Part shown: positions 1 through 5,336 of the stretch, piece after piece
Numbering within the stretch: the stretch's first letter is position 1
How the letters are laid out: every line of letters starts with the position of its first letter
From: Calditrichia bacterium
GTDB lineage: Bacteria > Calditrichota > Calditrichia > RBG-13-44-9 > J042
DNA: 5,336 nucleotides
NCBI GenBank assembly: GCA_030430345.1
Contig: JAUIFT010000256.1
Coordinates: 1 to 5,336 of the forward strand
Direction: 5' to 3'
Program-made: the position numbers and the translations under genes
Notes under the pieces: model-generated
Databases searched by the model: none
Told to the model about the DNA's origin: nothing
Seen by the model: only the letters and a program-made list of their open reading frames with translations

Positions 1-294
1 CCTACCATCAAACAAATCGAAGACCTTAACAGAACTATTCCTAGATATGCGTGGCTTGCGCCTGAAGGAAGAGAGTGGGCAGTAGGTTTGAAGGGAAATA
101 GTGATAGCTGGTTTACTGGAATTGTTGATTTATCTAAAACTCGTACACAATATTTTTACGAAGTAAAACGTCTTGGTGACTCTGACCGTTTCTTGATGGA
201 AATAAAATCTTCCACCGTTCCCTGGCGAATCAACTTGCCGTGTTTTAATATTGCTACACTGTCGGAAATGCGTTCTACCTCCGAGAGGAGATGA
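1..294 (+). CDS. Partial unrecognised ORF, open at the window edge, running into antisense ABC sequence
   Basis: Frame 1 is open from the first base to a TGA at 292-294, so the 5' end lies outside the window. I do not recognise the protein. Residues from bases 1 to about 205 read like a real soluble protein, with mixed charged and aromatic residues (for example WLAPEGREWAVGL, then QYFYEVKRLGDSDRFLMEI). Codon use leans to A/T third positions, unlike the GC-richer large gene on the right. From about 210 onward the frame is only the antisense of the ABC ATPase gene and is unlikely to be original coding sequence. My reading is that a plus-strand gene lost its 3' end at a junction near 195-215 and now ends by chance at 294. 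The ATG at 88 is internal and has no clear ribosome site. There is no signal peptide or membrane segment in what is visible. It could also be a non-coding open frame. Confidence 0.3.
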   Translation, partial: PTIKQIEDLNRTIPRYAWLAPEGREWAVGLKGNSDSWFTGIVDLSKTRTQYFYEVKRLGDSDRFLMEIKSSTVPWRINLPCFNIATLSEMRSTSERR

Positions 295-866
295 GAATTA
301 AGGAAAATCGTTTTTCCCTGGTTACGAAGCTCCTGCAGTAAATCGCGGATTTCCCGGCGGCCAACCGGATCAATACCGTCGGTCGGTTCATCGAGAAAAA
401 GCAATTCCGGATCATTGGTTAACGCCTGGGCAATTCCCATACGCTGCAGCATTCCTTTAGAGAATTTCCGGATTTTCGTATCCCCCCAGTCGCCGAGATT
501 TACCAATTCCAGCAATTGGGGAATTTTCACATCAAGTGTTGCTTTCTCTACGCCACTCATTTTACAATAATAATATAGCACTTGCCGGGCGGTTAAAAAT
601 TCCGGGAAGCGATGGTTCTCGGCAAGATAGCCGATTTTAAAGTGTGAAGTGTAATCACTGATGTCTTTCCCGAGCAGTTTTGCGGAACCGCTGGTGGGAA
701 AAACGATGGTGAGTAAAAGTTTGATTAAGGTTGTTTTGCCAGCGCCGTTCGGACCGAGCAGACTAAAAATTTGTCCTTGCGGTACGGTCAGGCTGACGTT
801 GGTAAGGGCTTTTATCTTACCCTTGCTGTAATGTTTGGTCAAGCCATGCGTTTCAATAACATTCAC
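156..866 (-). CDS. ABC-2-type exporter ATP-binding subunit, 3' end probably replaced
   Basis: This is the cytoplasmic ATPase subunit that would drive a membrane permease in export. The 236-residue frame has all nucleotide-binding motifs in order: Walker A GPNGAGKTT at residues 38-46, a Q-loop position occupied by Glu (YLAEN, 80-84), signature FSKGM at 135-139, Walker B LLFLDEP at 155-161 with catalytic Glu160, D-loop GIDP at 164-167, and H-loop His192 in NSHLLSEVE. Glu in the Q-loop is common in this subfamily. The start is a GTG preceded by AAAGGA with a 7-nt spacer; no in-frame ATG lies nearby. Family-like sequence continues to about residue 222 (GTVEDFI). The last ~12 residues (KKRSESPRRFTS) are the antisense of a protein-like plus-strand frame and do not look native. 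Many relatives carry a further C-terminal extension, absent here. No permease gene is in the window, so the substrate is unknown. Confidence 0.9.
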   Translation of the reverse strand: MNVIETHGLTKHYSKGKIKALTNVSLTVPQGQIFSLLGPNGAGKTTLIKLLLTIVFPTSGSAKLLGKDISDYTSHFKIGYLAENHRFPEFLTARQVLYYYCKMSGVEKATLDVKIPQLLELVNLGDWGDTKIRKFSKGMLQRMGIAQALTNDPELLFLDEPTDGIDPVGRREIRDLLQELRNQGKTIFLNSHLLSEVERISDSVAILKHGKLIRQGTVEDFISIKKRSESPRRFTS

Positions 867-873
867 TGCCGTA

Positions 874-879
874 TCCTTT
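874..879 (-). promoter_or_regulatory. Shine-Dalgarno site deciding the GTG start of the ABC ATPase
   Basis: On the minus strand AAAGGA lies 7 nt before the GTG at 866-864. It supports GTG as the start, since there is no in-frame ATG close by and an in-frame TAA occurs at 899-897. Confidence 0.65.
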
Positions 880-1139
880 CTTTGATATGAACCGCTTTAC
901 GATTTCACCGGCGGTTTGTTTCTCGGAGAAAAATTCAACAACAATTTTGCGGTATTTCTCCACTGGCTTTGCTGAAATTGAAAATATTTCCGTTCATATC
1001 CGAAAATCAGGGGAAGCAGTGCCCCAATTTTTTCTTCGCTTAAATTTGCATAATACCATGTTGGTTAACTGATCGTTTTTGCTTATTATTTGAATGTAAT
1101 ACTATCAGGCAAAACAAGCGCTAAACGAAACATTGAAAC

Positions 1140-1145
1140 AGGAGG
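1140..1145 (+). promoter_or_regulatory. Strong Shine-Dalgarno site of the CDGSH gene
   Basis: AGGAGG sits 6 nt before the ATG at 1152-1154. It rules out the longer in-frame TTG at 1146, which directly abuts the AGGAGG core and could not be used with this site. Confidence 0.85.
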
Positions 1146-1151
1146 TTGATA

Positions 1152-1394
1152 ATGTCTAAACCGAAAATCCCTCAAAAAACACCTTATGGTATCGAAGTTG
1201 AACCGGGTGAATACTGGTGGTGCGCCTGCGGCGAATCAAAGAACCAGCCGTTCTGCGACGGTTCCCATAAGGGCACAAGTTTTCAACCGGTTATGGTAAA
1301 TATTGCAGAGAAAAAAACGGTTTGGTTCTGTGGCTGCAAACATACCAAAAATCAACCTTTTTGCGATGGGAACCACAAAAACATCGAGGATTAA
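1152..1394 (+). CDS. Tandem CDGSH iron-sulfur domain protein
   Basis: This is a small (80-residue) cytoplasmic protein of the CDGSH iron-sulfur family, related to mitoNEET. In this family each motif binds one redox-active [2Fe-2S] cluster through three Cys and one His. Two motifs are visible. The first is CACGESKNQPFCDGSH at residues 24-39 (ligands Cys24, Cys26, Cys35, His39). The second is CGCKHTKNQPFCDGNH at 60-75 (ligands Cys60, Cys62, Cys71, His75). All eight ligands are present, so two clusters are expected in one chain. The second motif has Asn74 where the consensus has Ser, Ala or Thr. There is no membrane anchor or signal peptide, unlike the mitochondrial members. The ATG at 1152 is chosen because of AGGAGG 6 nt upstream. 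The gene appears monocistronic: it is divergent from the ABC gene and followed by a strong terminator. Prokaryotic members have no firmly assigned role; redox or iron-sulfur handling is inferred. Confidence 0.95.
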   Translation: MSKPKIPQKTPYGIEVEPGEYWWCACGESKNQPFCDGSHKGTSFQPVMVNIAEKKTVWFCGCKHTKNQPFCDGNHKNIED

Positions 1395-1456
1395 CGATTA
1401 TCGCTGCCCCAATCTGTTACATCAGACCGGGCAGGGAAAGATTTGTTGCTGATTTC

Positions 1457-1497
1457 ATAAAAAAGGGACATTCGCCGGTCGAATGTCCCTTTTTTAT
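1457..1497. terminator. Bidirectional intrinsic terminator between convergent genes
   Basis: There is a perfect inverted repeat of 18 bp per arm: 1457-1474 pairs with 1480-1497 around the 5-nt loop CCGGT. The core is a 10-bp stem (GGGACATTCG at 1465-1474 with its complement at 1480-1489). It is flanked by A6 (1459-1464) and T6 (1490-1495), giving a U-tract after the stem on both strands. It lies about 60 bp after the CDGSH stop and about 37 bp after the stop of the leftward GH13 gene, so it can end both transcripts. Confidence 0.93.
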
Positions 1498-1534
1498 AAT
1501 GTTTGCTGAAAGCGAAGGGTTGTTTTACAGAAAA

Positions 1535-4500
1535 TTACTTTTTAGCAGGTTTCTTTTTCGCCGTTCCCTTTTTGCTGCTACTTTTTTTCTTAGTCGCCGC
1601 TTTCGCTTTTCCGGCCGCTTTTTTAACGGTCTTTTTCTCTGCAACAACCCGCTTCTTTTTCTTTGGCTTCAATTCTGCCAACAGCTGCTCCACTTTATAT
1701 TCGGAATTAACTTCCGCCTTATACCATTTCTCGATAATAGCATGCACATCGATTATCATTTGAGCAATCGTTTCTTTTCTGCTACCCTGCTTCTTTGCCG
1801 GCTTACCTTTTTTGCCTTTCGATTTCTCCGGTTTTACCAGCGCAGGTTTAAGAATCGCGATTGCAAAGAGCCATGCTGTTGCAGAACGAAACGCTTCTTT
1901 GTTAAACCAGATCGTGCCATTGAAGCGATTAACATCCATTGTCCGCTGCGCTTCGGTATCATTCAGCAGACCTTCCAGGAGGCGATGGGCAAGGGTGGTT
2001 TTTGCGCCTTCCGGCTGATACCAATCCTGATGAGCGACGAGCAATTTCACCGTGCTGATAACCGGTTCAATTTTATCCGGCGCAACTTTAGTCTTTCGTA
2101 AATAACGCCGGATAATTTTGTGCAGCAGCCATTCGTCAAGCAGCCCCCGGCTCCGGCTGGCGCTGCTCTCCGGCGTGTCCAGGTCGCCAATGCGATGGAA
2201 GAGTGTCCAGAGTGTCAATATCTCACGGCTTTCCGGCGCATCGGAAATGATGTTGCCAAGGAATTTGAGGGCTGCTGTGGATTTGCGGGATTTTGCCACG
2301 GCATACTGTTTCTGCAATGTAGCCGCATCCAAATCGATGATTGCTGCCAGCTCCCGGAATGTTTCCCGGGCAACGGTGTCGGCGGAGGTTTCGAATCCGG
2401 CATATTGTCTGGCGACTTCCAGGAAAGAACGGTAGAGTTTTTCAGTTTGAAGCAGAGGCGCTAATTCCTCCGTTGCTTCCGCTTTTGCCGGTTTTTTTTC
2501 CGCTTTTGGCGATTCTGTTTTTTCCTCAGTTGCGGGCGATGCTTCCCAGCAAGCGGCAATCCGTTTCGCGTCGAGCACTTCCCGCAGCGCCTGATGTAAC
2601 GGTTGCAAATGAATTTCCTGCAATGCTTCATCAATACTGGGGACGCCCTGTCCTTTCAGAGAAGCATGGAGGCGGGCATATTGGCCGCTGTCATCGTCGA
2701 GCACTTCCCGGAAGTTGAGATAGACCTGATACTTATAAGCGCCCAACTCGATATACATCCCTTTCTGCCAAAGCGTTGCCGATTTCCGGATATATTCCAG
2801 CCCGCTGACGGAATCGCGGAAAATGCAGAAAACCGCATCTTCCCGGGAGAGGCTGAGCCCTTCCCCGAGGGGTTTCTGCACCAGCCGTTTTTCATCCGGC
2901 CCGCCGGTTTTTTCCGAGTAAGCGGCGGATGTCCGAATCCAGCCGCGGACGTTGTTGTAAGCATTGTGGAAGACTACCAGGGTCTTTTCGTCCTGGTAAC
3001 GATTGGAAAATGCAAAAATGTTTTCATCCACCCGCCCGTTAACACTGTAAAAATCGTAAAGGAGGAAATCGCTGACGCCGGCAAAGAGATAGCGTTTTTT
3101 CAGAACCGGAAAAATTTCCCGCTGATGGCGCTGCACAAGGTAGTCTTTCGGGGATTCATCCATGTAAGCACGATGGTATTCCATCCCATACTTCTCTTCA
3201 AAACCTTCGACCTGGCCATGGCCAAACATCGGGAGGCCGGGCATGGTTGCCATCATCATACAGATGCCGAAGTATTTATCGCCGTCCCCAAACTGGCGGA
3301 TCGCGGTTTCTTCATCGGGATTATTCATGAAATTGACATAGCGTTTAAGAATTTCCGGGTCAAACTCTATGGTGTTTTTGATGGTGTAGCGGTATTTTTT
3401 GTTCTCTTCGTTTTTCAACATATTCATGAATGCGCTGTTGTAAACCCGGTGCATCCCGAGAGTGCGCACAAAGTAGCCCTCCATCATCCAGAAGGCTTCC
3501 GCAAGGAGGAGGGTGTCCGGCGCTTCTTCAGCGACCCGGTCGACCACTTCCCGCCAAAATTCGATCGGCACCAGGCTGTTGAATTGCTGCTTGGTAAGGC
3601 CATGCTCGGCCCGGGAAGGAATATCGCCGCCACTGCCCGGTTCCGGGAACCAGAGGCGCTGGTAGTGGCGTTTGGCCAGCGTCATCGCCGCATCAAAGCG
3701 GATGATCGGGAATTTGCGGGCAACGTCGAGAATCGTCTGAATAATTGCCTCGCGCACTTCCGGCTTGGTGTAATCCAGTTGGGCGGTATCGTTCCAGGGC
3801 ATGCTGGTGCCATCGTTACCGTGATAAATATAGCGGGAAACCCCGGTGTTATTATCGATGCGTTTGAAAACCACCGACGCATCGGTTTGATCGTAATAAT
3901 GTTTCTCCAGAAAGATGCCGACATTGGGATCTTCGGAAAGATCCGGCCCGTCGAAGGCGTAAGAGGGAAACGGTGGATAGGGGAGCTGCACAAACCAGTC
4001 CGGGTTTTCGCGCATCAAGCGGGAATACACCCCGGTATGATTCGGAACCATATCGCTGGCGAGACGAATACCCCGTTCCCAGCAGCGTTCCCGCAGAATT
4101 TCGTAAGCAGCATCCCCTCCGAGGTTTTTGGCAATACGGTAATCGTACAGAGCATAAGCGGAAGCGGCGGCATCGGGATTCCCGCAAATATGCTTGATGC
4201 GCTGGGAAGCGGAACTGCGCTCCCAGATGCCAATCAGCCAAAGCCCGGTGAATCCCCAGCTGGCCAGCTGGTCAATTTCTTCATCGGGAATGTCGCCAAG
4301 CGTTTTGATCTCCCGCTCATATTTTTTCGAGAGCTGATCCAGCCAGACCAGCGTGCTTTTCGCCATCAACACCAGGCGGGGCATCCAGTGCATATCCGGA
4401 CTGAATTGCTCCGGCTCATCGTCCTGCCAGTTGTAATCCGGCACGTGGGTTGGTGCGGGACCAAGGCCGGGGTTGAAACGCATTTTGGTTTCTTCGCTTA

Positions 4501-5308
4501 TAAAATCGACACCGCGGAGCAAGCGGGTTTCATATTCGTTGGCGGGCACTCCCCATTTCTCCTGAAATCCTTCGCCAAGAATCAAATCCCATTTGATATT
4601 CAGGGTGGAAGTGAGGGTTGCCCCCCAGCGATTCCGGAGAAAATGTAATTGGTCGATCAACGATCCCGGACTGGAGAGCGCCGGCATTCGGAGCAAATCG
4701 AATAAGTTCTCCGCACCAAATCCCGGGGACATCGGGAGCTGAGTGGCGAAGAATTCTTTCATATCGGTCATCATTTCCCCGTAGCGGGTCTTCTCGCGAA
4801 GCTCGCTGTCGTCAAACAGTTCACTGTAGCGGGTAAAGGCAGGGTTCATGTTTGCCAGGCGCAACATCAGCATTTCTTCCAGGGCGATTTCCCGATGGCT
4901 GCGCCCATTGGTTTCTCCCTGTAAATACCTGGCGACGGTTATCTTGTTTAGATAGACATCCAGCGGGGGAAATTCTGCCACGAAGCGGTTTAAGGTGCGT
5001 TTGAGTTCGTCGGCAGTAAACTTCTCTTCCAGCCAGTCCAGCGCATTCTGAAATACCTGCGGATTAATATTTTGCCGATAATGCGTCATAACGCTGTGGA
5101 GAATCTCATCAATGAGACCCATCGCATTAATTTCCGCGGCACTGACCGCCTCTTCCGGAAAATGGAGTAAATCCCGTTTGGCATTGATTTTTTGTGCGAA
5201 CGTCTGGGCGCCGTGGAAATTGGCAAAAATAACCGTGCCGTTTGTGCTGAACAGACTACTGTCAAATTTATACTTATCACGGGCCTTGCGGGAAACATGG
5301 AATTCCAT
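1535..5308 (-). CDS. Large GH13 alpha-amylase-family glycoside hydrolase with basic C-terminal tail
   Basis: This is a cytoplasmic protein of about 1257 residues with no signal peptide, predicted to act on alpha-glucosidic bonds as a hydrolase or transglycosylase; substrate unknown. Numbering is from the ATG at 5308. Residues 1-320 form a large N-terminal region I cannot assign. The GH13 barrel spans about 325-750: GLWLIGIW at 355-362; region I DMVPNHT at 419-425; region II IRFDAA with nucleophile Asp539; region III LLLAEAFW with acid/base Glu604; region IV FMNNPD at 660-665 with Asp665 but Pro664 replacing the usual His; and GLPMFGHGQ at 691-699. A probable beta domain follows to about 865. 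A Glu/Lys/Pro/Ala linker lies at 922-950, then mostly helical sequence to about 1158 and a lysine-rich tail (1216-1257). The frame is also open upstream, with a TTG at 5329 and on to the window edge. The ATG is preferred because the sequence after it (MEFHVSRKARDKY) looks like a natural N-terminus, though its GGAG is very close. Typical GH13 enzymes have about 450-650 residues, so half of this protein is accessory. Confidence 0.92.
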   Translation of the reverse strand: MEFHVSRKARDKYKFDSSLFSTNGTVIFANFHGAQTFAQKINAKRDLLHFPEEAVSAAEINAMGLIDEILHSVMTHYRQNINPQVFQNALDWLEEKFTADELKRTLNRFVAEFPPLDVYLNKITVARYLQGETNGRSHREIALEEMLMLRLANMNPAFTRYSELFDDSELREKTRYGEMMTDMKEFFATQLPMSPGFGAENLFDLLRMPALSSPGSLIDQLHFLRNRWGATLTSTLNIKWDLILGEGFQEKWGVPANEYETRLLRGVDFISEETKMRFNPGLGPAPTHVPDYNWQDDEPEQFSPDMHWMPRLVLMAKSTLVWLDQLSKKYEREIKTLGDIPDEEIDQLASWGFTGLWLIGIWERSSASQRIKHICGNPDAAASAYALYDYRIAKNLGGDAAYEILRERCWERGIRLASDMVPNHTGVYSRLMRENPDWFVQLPYPPFPSYAFDGPDLSEDPNVGIFLEKHYYDQTDASVVFKRIDNNTGVSRYIYHGNDGTSMPWNDTAQLDYTKPEVREAIIQTILDVARKFPIIRFDAAMTLAKRHYQRLWFPEPGSGGDIPSRAEHGLTKQQFNSLVPIEFWREVVDRVAEEAPDTLLLAEAFWMMEGYFVRTLGMHRVYNSAFMNMLKNEENKKYRYTIKNTIEFDPEILKRYVNFMNNPDEETAIRQFGDGDKYFGICMMMATMPGLPMFGHGQVEGFEEKYGMEYHRAYMDESPKDYLVQRHQREIFPVLKKRYLFAGVSDFLLYDFYSVNGRVDENIFAFSNRYQDEKTLVVFHNAYNNVRGWIRTSAAYSEKTGGPDEKRLVQKPLGEGLSLSREDAVFCIFRDSVSGLEYIRKSATLWQKGMYIELGAYKYQVYLNFREVLDDDSGQYARLHASLKGQGVPSIDEALQEIHLQPLHQALREVLDAKRIAACWEASPATEEKTESPKAEKKPAKAEATEELAPLLQTEKLYRSFLEVARQYAGFETSADTVARETFRELAAIIDLDAATLQKQYAVAKSRKSTAALKFLGNIISDAPESREILTLWTLFHRIGDLDTPESSASRSRGLLDEWLLHKIIRRYLRKTKVAPDKIEPVISTVKLLVAHQDWYQPEGAKTTLAHRLLEGLLNDTEAQRTMDVNRFNGTIWFNKEAFRSATAWLFAIAILKPALVKPEKSKGKKGKPAKKQGSRKETIAQMIIDVHAIIEKWYKAEVNSEYKVEQLLAELKPKKKKRVVAEKKTVKKAAGKAKAATKKKSSSKKGTAKKKPAKK
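1538..1669 (-). other. Lysine/alanine-rich histone H1-like C-terminal tail of the GH13 protein
   Basis: The last 45 residues of the protein contain 21 lysines, with Ala, Ser, Thr and Pro between them (KKAAGKAKAATKKK, then GTAKKKPAKK). An earlier basic patch (KSKGKKGKPAKK) lies near 1786-1830, separated from this one by a predicted helix of about 37 residues. Composition resembles eukaryotic histone H1 tails and the tails of some bacterial DNA-binding proteins. The coding strand is purine-rich and low in complexity here. Confidence 0.8.
2459..2545 (-). other. Low-complexity Glu/Lys/Ala/Pro linker inside the GH13 protein
   Basis: Residues 922-950 are almost all E, K, A, P, S and T (for example ESPKAEKKPAKAEATEE), with no predicted fold. 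This probably marks the border between the catalytic half and a separately folded helical C-terminal domain. Confidence 0.65.
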
Positions 5309-5336
5309 TTCTCCGCCGAAATCGCGCAAGGGGGGA

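Larger units (their letters stand above)
867..1151. other. Divergent intergenic region, no supported gene
   Basis: This 285-bp stretch separates the leftward ABC ATPase gene from the rightward CDGSH gene and must hold their promoters unless the ABC gene is read from elsewhere. It is AT-rich around 1075-1105. Weak sigma70-like candidates are visible. On the plus strand a TACTAT box is at 1100-1105 with only a poor -35 upstream. On the minus strand TTGCCT (1112-1107) lies 16 nt from AATAAT (1090-1085). Neither is strong enough to call. Short frames exist on both strands: plus 887-1072, minus 963-853, and minus about 1065-897 without a start codon. They overlap one another, have no clear ribosome site and match nothing I recognise. 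Confidence 0.5.

Noticed and set aside
897..1065. A minus-strand frame reading LSEEKIGALLPLIFGYERKY and onward, ending 30 nt before the ABC start
   Set aside because: The position would suit an operon partner, but there is no ATG, GTG or TTG in its useful part and an in-frame stop lies just upstream.
887..1072. A 61-codon plus-strand frame upstream of the CDGSH gene
   Set aside because: It has no Shine-Dalgarno site, unremarkable composition and no recognised motif, and lies where promoters of two divergent genes are expected.
1079..1105. Possible sigma70 promoter (TTGCTT and TACTAT) before the CDGSH gene
   Set aside because: The spacer is only 15 nt and both boxes are imperfect in AT-rich DNA, so it is not distinguishable from chance.
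1503..1763. A plus-strand hydrophobic frame rich in Phe and Leu that could pass for a membrane protein
   Set aside because: It is the antisense of the lysine-rich tail of the GH13 protein; AAA/AAG codons read backward give Phe and Leu.
2603..4648. A 681-codon plus-strand open frame opposite the GH13 gene
   Set aside because: It is antisense to the sequence encoding the GH13 barrel with its catalytic motifs, has no clear ribosome site, and its protein looks like a mirrored reading of a coding strand. Long antisense frames arise by chance opposite GC-rich-codon genes.
1..5336. CRISPR array, tRNA, rRNA, insertion sequence ends, riboswitch
   Set aside because: Reading both strands, I saw no regularly spaced repeats, no tRNA cloverleaf, no transposase motif and no recognised riboswitch core.

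Overview
The window is a bacterial fragment of moderate GC content. It carries two complete or nearly complete genes, one gene cut at its 3' side, and one unexplained segment at the left edge. Gene layout, Shine-Dalgarno sites and an intrinsic terminator are all typical of bacteria. The lineage cannot be fixed from the sequence. The style of the large amylase-family protein and of the ABC ATPase reminds me of environmental groups such as Calditrichota or Chloroflexota, but that is an impression and not a result.

Left to right: bases 1 to about 205 look like the inside of a plus-strand gene whose 5' end lies outside the window. Its reading frame runs across an apparent junction near 195-215 into sequence antisense to the next gene. 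From about 205 to 866 on the minus strand lies the ATPase subunit of an ABC-2-type exporter. Its ATPase core is intact, but its last dozen codons look like foreign sequence. Its permease would normally lie downstream, to the left, and is not there. Bases 867-1151 are a divergent intergenic region with no convincing gene. At 1152-1394 on the plus strand is an 80-residue protein with two CDGSH iron-sulfur motifs. A perfect 18-bp hairpin flanked by A and T runs (1457-1497) ends transcription of this gene and of the convergent gene to its right.

The rest (1535-5308, minus strand) is one gene for a cytoplasmic protein of about 1257 residues. It has a GH13 (alpha-amylase family) catalytic barrel in the middle, a large N-terminal region and a helical C-terminal region. 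It ends in a lysine/alanine-rich tail resembling that of histone H1. The GH13 catalytic triad is present, but the usual His of conserved region IV is Pro.

Nothing shows that these genes act together: they are in divergent or convergent units. The points most worth checking are the left-edge junction (rearrangement or assembly chimera), the basic tail on a glycoside hydrolase, and the altered region IV.
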